From positions 124,001-188,000 of the forward strand of contig NZ_JBNAGK010000011.1 of the NCBI RefSeq assembly GCF_049803835.1: DNA of 64,000 nt. The letters are read 5' to 3'. A program made the translations under genes and the position numbers. Below the pieces are notes generated by a model. That model was given only the letters and a program-made list of their open reading frames with translations, had not been told where the DNA came from and did not search any database. This document shows, in pieces, positions 7,993 through 16,273 of the stretch (position 1 is the stretch's first letter; each line of letters opens with the position of its first letter). Source of the DNA: Pacificoceanicola sp049803835. GTDB taxonomy: Bacteria; Pseudomonadota; Alphaproteobacteria; Rhodobacterales; Rhodobacteraceae.

Positions 7993-10900
7993 ATGGCAAC
8001 CTACGTCCTTACCACTGCTAATTGGAACTCTTTCGCATTCTGGTCGGGGATCAGCAGCAGTGGCACGCATACGCTGGACTTCTCCTCGCTGCCGTCCACC
8101 TGGCGGGTGACGATCGACGCCGAGGTTGGCAAGATCGGCATCTGGAACGGCTCGAGCTGGTTCAACGTGGGCGAGTTGGGGGACTTCGGCGTCAACCTGA
8201 CGCTGCCTTTCGGTGCCAGCATCTCGCAATTCCACAACACCATCGGCAACGCGGGCAACGACTACATCGAAGGGACGCTTTCAAACGACAGTTTCATCGG
8301 CAACGCGGGCAACGACACGCTGTCCGGCGACGCCGGGCTCGATACGATCAGTGGTGGTCTGGGAAACGATACGCTCGTCGGCGGCCAGGCTGCGGACAGT
8401 CTCATCGGGGGTGACGGGAACGATCAGCTCTGGGGCGACAACATGTGGTTTAGCCCGTCGGACATCGCGTCGGGCATCGGCATCCTGCCGACCACGCTGA
8501 CGGTCACCAACGCGGCGGACGGGCCGATCGACCTGTACAAGGTCAACCTGTTCGGCAACCTTGTCTATGACCGCACACTCGCGGCGGGCCAAACCGTCAA
8601 TATCGGCACGTTCACGGAAACGAACTGGGTCATCACGGATCCGTCCTTCTATTACCAGCAGGTCATTTACGGCGGGTTGGGGCAGACGATCACCTTCGGC
8701 GGAACAAGCCTTGGGGATACGCTTGACGGTGGTGTCGGCGACGACACGATCTATGGCGAGTATGGCAACGACAATATTCTCGGAGGGACCGGAAACGATG
8801 TCCTCTACGGCGGATATGGCAGTGACACCATCGCGGGGGGCACCGGAAATGACCAGATGTTCGGCAACGACGATGCCGACCGTTTTGTCATTGCCGACGG
8901 GTTCGGCATCGACACGATCACGGGGGGCGAAGGCCTTGTGCTCGGCATCGACGACGACCGGATCGACTTCTCCGGTCTGACGTCGGCGGTTTCCGTCACC
9001 TATTCCGGCACCGAAGCGGCGCTGGCGGTGAATGGCGGCAACTCGCTGATCTTCACGCAGGTCGAGGGTCTGATCCTGACGGCCTACGACGATTTCGTCG
9101 ACGCCAATGCCGGGACCTTCCAGCTTGCCGACCTCTACATCGACGCCGGCGCGGGCAACGACAGCATCGCGGGCAGCATGGCCGATGCCTTCAGCGACAC
9201 CATCCTCGGCGGGGACGGCAACGACACCATTCGCGGCTGGTCAGGCGACGACAGCCTGCTCGGCGGGACCGGCAACGACCTGCTGGAAGGCGACGCGGGC
9301 GCCGATTATGTCGACGGCGGGACCGGAGACGACACCCTGACGAGCTGGAACGGTGCCGCGACACTGGTCGGCGGCGATGGTTCGGACCAGTTCTATGTCT
9401 TCGACGGGACGACAACCCTCGGCGGCGGGGCATCCTTCGACAGCGTGACCGTGACCGGCGGCGAGGGCGGCACGGACAACGATCTGCTGTCGCTGGAATT
9501 CTTCGGCGCCGGGGCCAGCGTCACCTTTGGCGGCGACGAGGCCGGCACGGTGACGACGGGACCCGAGGCCCTGACGTTCACAGGGATCGAAGCGCTGAAC
9601 CTGACCGATCACGCGGATACCCTCGACGCATCGGCGGACAACAGCGGGATCTACGCCGACGGCAAGGCTGGTGATGACACGCTCCGGGGCGGCACCGGCA
9701 ATGACAGCCTTCTCGGGGGTGCCGATGCCGACACTTTCATCGTAACAACCGGATTCGGCGCCGATACCATCGTTGGCGGCGAAGACGGAACGGATCGCGA
9801 CCGGATCGACTTTTCCGGGCTGAGCGTCGGGATCACGGCGCTCTACTCGGGCGACGAGGCGGGTACGGTTTCGGACGGGACACATACGCTCGGCTTCTCC
9901 GAATTGGAGGAGATGACCCTTACGGCACAGGGCGATTACGTCGATGCAACGGTTAGCGGAGCCGCCAAGAGCATCGACATGGGCGCGGGCAACGATACCT
10001 TCTTCGGCGGTACGGGCGGCGACACCATCGCGGGCGGCGATGGCAACGATTACATCGACGGCGGCGCCGGCGACGATTTCCTGACCACGGGCCTCGGGCA
10101 GGACACGCTGGTCGGTGGCACCGGTAACGACACGCTGATGAACTCGGCGGGTGATGACCTGCTGATCGGCGGCGACGGCGACGACTCCATCGTTGCCACG
10201 CAGGGGTACGACACGCTCGACGGCGGCGCAGGGAACGATACGCTCGACGGTGGCTCGGAAGACGACCTGCTGATCGGCGGCACCGGCAATGACTCGATGC
10301 TGGGCGGCGACGATGCCGATACCTTCCTCATCGAGGACGACTTCGGAGCGGATACGATCATCGGCGGCGAGGGCGTCACCTCGACCTCCGACAACGATCT
10401 GGTCGATTTCAGCGCCGTGACCGGCGGCGTTACCGTGACCTATTCCGGAACGGAGGCGGGCAGCGCCACGGACGGCACGGACACGCTCGGCTTCACCGAG
10501 ATCGAGCGGCTGGTGCTCACCGATCAGGCGGATTCAGTGGATGGCACAGCCGATGGCGCCGGCCTGGAGATCGACGCCCTGGGCGGAAACGATACGATTG
10601 TCGGTGGCTCGGCCGGCGACAGCATCGACGGCGGATCGGGCAATGACTCCTTCGAGGGGCGCGGTGGCAACGACACCATCATCGGCGGCGACGGCGATGA
10701 CTTCATCGACGACGAGGTCGGCTTTCTGGACGGGTCCGGCAACGACTTCTTCGATGGCGGGGCCGGAAACGACACCATCTACGGCGGCAATGACAACGAC
10801 ACCCTGATCGGTGGCAGCGGCAACGACCTGATTGCCGGCGAGGAGGGCGACGACAACCTGTCCGGCGGTCTCGGCGATGACACGCTGTGGGGGGACGAAG

Positions 10901-12453
10901 GCAACGACACGATCACCGGCGATGCCGGGAACGATCGGATCATCGGCTGGATCGGCGCAGATAGCCTGTCCGGCGGCGACGCTGCCGACGTGTTCGTCAT
11001 TCAAAGCGGGTTCGGCAATGATACGATTGTCGGCGGCGAAACCTCCATAACCGGGATCGACAGCGACACCATCGACCTGACCGCCAATGGCGTTGCGGTG
11101 ACCGTCGATTATGACGGCAGCGAGTTCGGCACCGTGACCGATGGCGCGGACACGATCTCCTTCAGCGAGATCGAACGCTTCCTGCTGACCGATTACAACG
11201 ACTTCCTGACCGCGGGCGCGGATGGGGCCGGCGTCTATGCGGAGGGCGGTCTTGGCAACGACACGCTTTGGGGCGGCACCGGGGCGGATACCTTCATCGG
11301 CGGCGATGGTGCGGACAACATCTATGGCGACGCAGGCAACGATTCCATCAGCGGCGGCATCGGCAACGACGATCTCGGCGGGGACGCGGGCAATGACACC
11401 GTGTCCGGCGGCGATGGCAACGACTGGGTCGAGGGAGCCAACGGCGACGACGTTTTGTACGGCGACGCCGGGCAGGACACGCTGCGCGGCGGGAGCGGGC
11501 AAGATACGCTGACCGGCGGCACCGGCAATGACCTCCTGACCGGGGGGACGGGCAACGACACCTTTGTCTACACGCCCGGCGACGGCGCCGACACGATCAC
11601 CGATTTCAACACCGGCAACACCGGCACATTGTCCGACGGGGACAGCACCAACAACGATTTCATCGACCTGAGTGCCTATTACGACGACATCTGGGAGTTG
11701 CAGGCGGACCAGGCCGACGACGGGATCCTGAACCAGTCGAACACCACGACCCAGACCGGCAAAACCGTCGATTATTCCGACAACACGCAGTTTGCGCCGG
11801 GCGACAGCCTCACTTTCACGGGGGCCACTGCGGATGCGAATTTCTATACGGTCGAGAACACCGGCGTGGTCTGTTTCACCAAGGGCACGCTGATCCGGAC
11901 ACCGCGCGGCGAGGTCCCGATCGAGCGGTTGCGTGTGGGCGACCTCGTGGTGACACGAGACAACGGCCCGCAGCCGCTGATCTGGACCGGACGACGCCAT
12001 GTCGGACGCGGCAAACTGATCCGCATGCCCAAACTGCTCCCTGTGCGCATCGCGCCGGGACTGGTGGGGGCGTCGAGACCACTGCTGGTCTCGCCGCAGC
12101 ATGGCATGGTGCTACGGGTAGACGGGGAGGAACGGCTGGTGCGGGCGACACATCTTGCGCGGATGGCTGGCGGCCAGGCGCGGGTTGCGCGGGGTTGCCG
12201 CGGCGTGACCTACATGCACCTGATGTTCGAGACGCACCAGATCGTCTTTGCCAACGGTGCGGCATCCGAAAGTTTCTATCCCGGCCCGCAGGCAATGGCC
12301 GCGTTGGATACCGCGTCACGGGGCGCGGTCCTCGACCTGTTTCCGGACTTGCGGGAACACGGCGCAGCGCAGTCATTCGGTGCAACCGCGCGGGACGTCG
12401 TACCAGCTTCGGACCTGGCGGAGAGACTTTGCGCCCTCAAGACGGCGTTATGA
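7993..12453 (+). CDS. Giant RTX calcium-binding protein with C-terminal Hint domain
   Basis: This 1486-residue acidic protein is built mainly from haemolysin-type nonapeptide repeats (GGxGxDxLx), which bind calcium after type I secretion. It has no N-terminal signal peptide. Residues ~1-85 form a short N-terminal region ('WNSFAFWSGI', 'TWRVTIDAEVG'). Residues ~171-217 form a module resembling the VHL beta domain. RTX blocks then alternate with five copies of a ~60-residue module (around 8.95, 9.47, 9.79, 10.38 and 11.05 kb). The tail from ~residue 1295 is a Hint_2 domain: 'CFTKGTLIRTPRGEVPIERL', then 'VTRDNGPQPLIWTGRR' and 'VSPQHGMVL'. Hint domains can self-cleave, so processing at 'GVVCF' is plausible. 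No secretion genes are adjacent. Confidence 0.95.
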   Translation: MATYVLTTANWNSFAFWSGISSSGTHTLDFSSLPSTWRVTIDAEVGKIGIWNGSSWFNVGELGDFGVNLTLPFGASISQFHNTIGNAGNDYIEGTLSNDSFIGNAGNDTLSGDAGLDTISGGLGNDTLVGGQAADSLIGGDGNDQLWGDNMWFSPSDIASGIGILPTTLTVTNAADGPIDLYKVNLFGNLVYDRTLAAGQTVNIGTFTETNWVITDPSFYYQQVIYGGLGQTITFGGTSLGDTLDGGVGDDTIYGEYGNDNILGGTGNDVLYGGYGSDTIAGGTGNDQMFGNDDADRFVIADGFGIDTITGGEGLVLGIDDDRIDFSGLTSAVSVTYSGTEAALAVNGGNSLIFTQVEGLILTAYDDFVDANAGTFQLADLYIDAGAGNDSIAGSMADAFSDTILGGDGNDTIRGWSGDDSLLGGTGNDLLEGDAGADYVDGGTGDDTLTSWNGAATLVGGDGSDQFYVFDGTTTLGGGASFDSVTVTGGEGGTDNDLLSLEFFGAGASVTFGGDEAGTVTTGPEALTFTGIEALNLTDHADTLDASADNSGIYADGKAGDDTLRGGTGNDSLLGGADADTFIVTTGFGADTIVGGEDGTDRDRIDFSGLSVGITALYSGDEAGTVSDGTHTLGFSELEEMTLTAQGDYVDATVSGAAKSIDMGAGNDTFFGGTGGDTIAGGDGNDYIDGGAGDDFLTTGLGQDTLVGGTGNDTLMNSAGDDLLIGGDGDDSIVATQGYDTLDGGAGNDTLDGGSEDDLLIGGTGNDSMLGGDDADTFLIEDDFGADTIIGGEGVTSTSDNDLVDFSAVTGGVTVTYSGTEAGSATDGTDTLGFTEIERLVLTDQADSVDGTADGAGLEIDALGGNDTIVGGSAGDSIDGGSGNDSFEGRGGNDTIIGGDGDDFIDDEVGFLDGSGNDFFDGGAGNDTIYGGNDNDTLIGGSGNDLIAGEEGDDNLSGGLGDDTLWGDEGNDTITGDAGNDRIIGWIGADSLSGGDAADVFVIQSGFGNDTIVGGETSITGIDSDTIDLTANGVAVTVDYDGSEFGTVTDGADTISFSEIERFLLTDYNDFLTAGADGAGVYAEGGLGNDTLWGGTGADTFIGGDGADNIYGDAGNDSISGGIGNDDLGGDAGNDTVSGGDGNDWVEGANGDDVLYGDAGQDTLRGGSGQDTLTGGTGNDLLTGGTGNDTFVYTPGDGADTITDFNTGNTGTLSDGDSTNNDFIDLSAYYDDIWELQADQADDGILNQSNTTTQTGKTVDYSDNTQFAPGDSLTFTGATADANFYTVENTGVVCFTKGTLIRTPRGEVPIERLRVGDLVVTRDNGPQPLIWTGRRHVGRGKLIRMPKLLPVRIAPGLVGASRPLLVSPQHGMVLRVDGEERLVRATHLARMAGGQARVARGCRGVTYMHLMFETHQIVFANGAASESFYPGPQAMAALDTASRGAVLDLFPDLREHGAAQSFGATARDVVPASDLAERLCALKTAL

Positions 12454-12694
12454 GACCATTGGACACGCCCGAGCCGCAGCCGGCCCGAGGATGCGCCACG
12501 TTGCGAGCCTGCGAAGAAGCTCCTTGTCGCGCATGACATCCGGCTGACCCGCGATGTCGCCGAACGAGGGATTGGTCTTGAACGGGGATGGATTGCGGCG
12601 CGTGACTGTGCTGAGGTCGTCCCGACGCGACGGTCCGCCCCCGCAGGCCGGGGTTTCCACGGCGTGCCCAATACCCTGTCAAAACGGAGCCGCC

Positions 12695-14140
12695 ATGGCC
12701 TTCCAATCCATCTGGGCTGCAACGGCCCCCGCCGCGCCGACCTTTGCACAGCTGCGCGAGAACCTTCGCTGCGATGTGCTCGTGATCGGTGGCGGCTTTC
12801 AGGGTCTGTCAGCTGCCCTGCATCTCGCGGAGGCCGGCACGGATGTGGTTCTGCTCGAAGCCCAGGCGCCGGGTTTTGGCGCATCCGGCCGCAATGGCGG
12901 GCAGGTCATCCCGGGGTTGAAAGACGATCCCGACACGCTCGACCGGCTCTGGGGGCCAGAGGCCACTGCCTTTGCTGGGAGCACCGCGGATACACTCTTT
13001 GCGCTGGTGGCGCGGCTCGGGATCGACTGTGACGCGGTGCGGAGCGGCTGGATTCAGGCAGGCAATCGCCATGTGCACCTGCCCACCCTTCAGGCCCGCA
13101 TGCTCCAGTGGCAGACGCGCGGCGTTGACGCCGAATGGCTGGACGCCGCCGCAATGGAACGGGTGACGGGCGCGCGCGGCTTTCTCGGCGGTTGGCGCGA
13201 TCCCCGTGCCGGACGTGTCCACCCGTTGAAACTGGCGCACGGGCTGGCGCGGGCCGCGGCGGCCGCGGGCGTGCGCATTTTCTGCCAGAGCCCCGTGACC
13301 GCGCTCCATCCAAACGGCACGAGCTGGCAGGCGCAGTTGGAACCGGGCACGCAGGTCACGGCAGAGCGGGTGATCCTGGCCAGCAATGTCTACACACCTG
13401 CTACCCTCGATCCGAGGCTCTCACGCGCCACGGTTCCTGCCAACAGCTTCCAGATTGCCACCGCGCCGCTGAGCGACGCGCAGCGGGGACGCATCCTGCC
13501 GGGGGGCGAGGTGGTCTCCGAAGTGCGCCGGGTTGGCACGTATTTTCGCATCGGTCCCGAAAATCGGCTGATGCTGGGCGGGCGCGGCAGTTTTGCCGAT
13601 CCGCAGGGTCCCGAGGCCTTCGCCCGGATCGAATCCGAGCTGGCATCGCTGTTCGGACCGGGGTTCCGGATCGTACACCGCTGGTTCGGGCGGGTTGGCA
13701 TGACGCCTGACCATCGCGTCCGGCTCTGTGCGCCCGCGCCCGGCGTGCTGGCCGCCACCGGCTTCAACGGACGCGGCGTCGCGCTGTCGGTATCCCTCGG
13801 CAAGGCCATTGCGGCTTATCTGGCGGAGGGCACCCCGCTTCCCATTCCGCCGGTCGCGACCATCCCCACCCTGCCCTTGCATGCCCTGCACCGAGTCTAC
13901 GGCACCCTTGCCGTACAGTATTACAGGCTGCGTGACGCGCTCGATCGGTATCGATCCGGGTCAGGTCCGGGGCAGCGGACACCGGCACATCGCAACGCGG
14001 GAATTCGCCGTGGCCCTCACCACGCGCACCAAAAAATTTGGTGCGACTCTGCAATCTATGGCAGAGTGCCCCTGTTTTCGGCGGACACACATAACGACCA
14101 GAATTCCAAAAAAGCAAAAGTTTCACAGGGAGGAGAGACC
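12695..14140 (+). CDS. FAD-dependent amino-acid/amine oxidase (DAO family), frame open into mtoX
   Basis: This is a DAO-family flavoenzyme of the gamma-glutamylputrescine oxidase / D-amino acid dehydrogenase type. The FAD-binding Rossmann motif is 'VLVIGGGFQGLSAALHLAEA', followed by 'GFGASGRNGGQV' and, near the end, 'GVLAATGFNGRGVALS'. The ATG at 12695 has GGAG 6 bases upstream. Family homology ends near 13950 ('YYRLRDALD'), but no stop follows: the frame stays open for ~60 codons and continues through the whole methanethiol oxidase gene to 15541. The end given here is therefore the last base before the mtoX ATG, not a stop codon. Either the stop was lost, a frameshift is present near 13.95 kb, or a 949-residue fusion is made. 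Confidence 0.8.
14025..14066. promoter_or_regulatory. Two adjacent inverted repeats upstream of mtoX
   Basis: CGCACCAAA-AAA-TTTGGTGCG (14025-14045) is a perfect 9-bp inverted repeat, directly followed by CTCTGC...GCAGAG (about 14047-14066). Both lie 75-115 bases before the mtoX ATG. They look like operator sites or a hairpin separating mtoX expression from the gene before it. Confidence 0.5.
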
Positions 14141-15541
14141 ATGAACCTGAGACCGGACCCGACGTTCCACGCAACCCCGAAGCTGGCGATGGAGGCACCG
14201 GCCGAAACGCTGGCCTTCACGCTGATGCTGTCGCCGGATGGCAGCCAGCCCGACGGCGTCGCGGTGGTCGATGTGGACCCAAAGTCGAAGACCTACGGCG
14301 AGATCGTCCATCAGGTCATCATGCCCAACACGGGCGACGAGTTTCACCACTTCGGCTGGAACGCCTGTTCGTCGTCGCTCTCGCCACTGTCGGGCCATGC
14401 CTTCCTTGAACGCCGTTACCTGATCATTCCCGGCATCCGATCCTCGCGCATCTACATCATCGACGTGAAGGAGCCGCTCAAGGCCAGGATCCACAAGATC
14501 ATCGAGCCCGAAGAGGTGTTTGCGAAAACCGGCTATTCGCGCCCCCACACCATCCACTGCGGCCCGGAGGGCATTTATGTCTCGACACTCGGCGGCGGTG
14601 GCGCGGATGGCACCGACGGACCTCCGGGTATCTTCATCATGGATTGCGAGACATTCGAGGTGCTTGGCCGCTACGAAATGGACCGGGGCGCGCAGGACAA
14701 ACATTACGACTTCTGGTGGAACCTGCCGCGTGACTACATGGTCAGCAGCGAATGGGGCCTGCCGCCGCAATTCGAGAACGGCATCGTGGCCGAGGACCTT
14801 CTGTCCAACAAATACGGCCACAAGATCCACTTCTGGAAGCTGCGCGAGCGCAAGAACGTCCAGACCATCGACCTTGGGGCGAACCACCAGATGGCACTGG
14901 AAATCCGCCCCGCGCATGATCCCTCTAGGGATTACGGCTTCTGCGGCGTGGTGGTCGACACAACCAACCTGCAAGGCGCGATCTTCACCTGGTGGCAGAA
15001 GGACGACGGCACCTTCGAGGCGAAGAAGACGCTGACCATAGACCCGCGCCCCGAAGACCCGGCGAACCTGCCGCCGCTGCTCCAAGGCTTCGGCGCGGTG
15101 CCGCCGCTGGTGACGGACATCGACCTGAGCCTCGACGACAAATACCTTTACGTCGCCTGCTGGGGGCTGGGCGAGATGCACCAATACGACGTCACCGACC
15201 CGATGAATCCGAAGCTGGCCGGCAAGGTCGAGATCGGCGGCATCGCACGCGGCACGCCGCACCCGAACGGCCAGCCCTTCGCGTACGGCCCGCAGATGGT
15301 AGAGATCAGCCGTGACGGCAAGCGCGTCTACTGGACCAACTCGCTCTACTCGACATGGGACGACCAGTTTTATCCCGACGATGAAGGCGGGCAGATGGTC
15401 ATGGCGCATGTGGGCGAAAACGGCGGGCTGACGCTGGCCGAGGACTTCTACCTGTCCTTCCCGAAGGGCTATCGCAGCCACCAGATCCGGCTCGAAGGCG
15501 GGGACTGCTCGACCGACAGTTTCTGCTACCCCTCCGCCTGA
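14141..15541 (+). CDS. mtoX: Methanethiol oxidase (MtoX; selenium-binding protein SBP56 family)
   Basis: MtoX oxidises methanethiol to formaldehyde, hydrogen sulfide and hydrogen peroxide; characterised bacterial members are copper proteins. The 466-residue protein shows the SBP56 pattern throughout: 'RADPTF'-like start 'LRPDPTFHATPKLAM', 'HHFGWNACSS', 'SRPHTIHCGPEGIYVS', 'DFWWNLPRDYMVSSEWG', 'LYVACWGLGEMHQYDV' and 'GYRSHQIRLEGGDCSTDSFC'. The ATG at 14141 has a strong GGAGGAG eight bases upstream, which argues for independent initiation despite the open frame from the preceding gene. Methanethiol is the product of the dmd pathway encoded 9 kb away, so the two fit together. The stop overlaps the next start (TGATG). 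Confidence 0.92.
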   Translation: MNLRPDPTFHATPKLAMEAPAETLAFTLMLSPDGSQPDGVAVVDVDPKSKTYGEIVHQVIMPNTGDEFHHFGWNACSSSLSPLSGHAFLERRYLIIPGIRSSRIYIIDVKEPLKARIHKIIEPEEVFAKTGYSRPHTIHCGPEGIYVSTLGGGGADGTDGPPGIFIMDCETFEVLGRYEMDRGAQDKHYDFWWNLPRDYMVSSEWGLPPQFENGIVAEDLLSNKYGHKIHFWKLRERKNVQTIDLGANHQMALEIRPAHDPSRDYGFCGVVVDTTNLQGAIFTWWQKDDGTFEAKKTLTIDPRPEDPANLPPLLQGFGAVPPLVTDIDLSLDDKYLYVACWGLGEMHQYDVTDPMNPKLAGKVEIGGIARGTPHPNGQPFAYGPQMVEISRDGKRVYWTNSLYSTWDDQFYPDDEGGQMVMAHVGENGGLTLAEDFYLSFPKGYRSHQIRLEGGDCSTDSFCYPSA

Positions 15542-16203
15542 TGGAGCCCGCAACGACCGCAACGGCCCTCTGGGGGGCCGTTGTGCTGTCGGGTCTCTAC
15601 CACGGCGTGAACCCCGGCATGGGCTGGCCGCTGGCCGTCTCCGCCGCCCTGATGGACCGGAAAAGCCGCAGTCTCTGGCGAGCGCTGGGGGCGCTGGCCG
15701 CCGGGCATCTTCTGGCGATGGCGGCGATCCTGTTTCCCTTCGGCGCGCTGCTGTTCCTCGCGGATTGGCAAACCCACATTCAGATCGTCGCCGCCTGTCT
15801 GGTGATCGCCGTCGGCGTCTATCTGCTGTTCAACCGCCGTCACCCGCGGTTCCTCGCCCGGGTGCCACCCTCCCGGCTCGCGCTGTGGTCCTTCCTTGCG
15901 GCCATGGCGCATGGGGCCGGGCTGATGCTCGTGCCGATTTACCTCGGGATCTGCCGCACCGTCGAGACGGACACCGGCCATGCCGCCGCGGCCGACCTGA
16001 TGTCGAGCAATGCGGGGATCGCCGCCCTCGTCGCACTCGTCCACACCGCAGCCATGACGTTCGCGGGCAGCGCCTTCGCCGTCGCCGTCTATCGGTGGCT
16101 CGGGCTGAAGGCCCTCTCCCGAAGCTGGTTCAACCTCGATGTGGTCTGGGCGCTGAGCCTTGTCGTCGTGGGCAGCGTGTCGCTCTTGACACTCCACGGA
16201 TAA
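15541..16203 (+). CDS. Polytopic inner-membrane protein coupled to mtoX
   Basis: This 220-residue protein has about six hydrophobic segments and no recognised catalytic domain. A short histidine motif 'GLYHGVNPGMGW' near residue 20 and 'AAMAHGAGLMLVP' near residue 122 recall metal-handling membrane proteins (NicO/HupE-like). That resemblance is weak and from memory. Its start overlaps the mtoX stop (TGATG), so expression is coupled. Because MtoX needs copper, a role in metal delivery to MtoX is a reasonable guess, not a demonstrated one. It converges on iolD. Confidence 0.82.
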   Translation: MEPATTATALWGAVVLSGLYHGVNPGMGWPLAVSAALMDRKSRSLWRALGALAAGHLLAMAAILFPFGALLFLADWQTHIQIVAACLVIAVGVYLLFNRRHPRFLARVPPSRLALWSFLAAMAHGAGLMLVPIYLGICRTVETDTGHAAAADLMSSNAGIAALVALVHTAAMTFAGSAFAVAVYRWLGLKALSRSWFNLDVVWALSLVVVGSVSLLTLHG

Positions 16204-16273
16204 ACCATGCGTACGCTCGAGCAATTTGCGGGCAGAAACGGCAAGTCCCCTCGCGATCCAACCGATACGACGC

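Noticed and set aside
8230..11600. Dense short repeats that could suggest a CRISPR array or satellite DNA
   Set aside because: They are in-frame codons for RTX nonapeptides inside one open reading frame, with no constant repeat/spacer structure.
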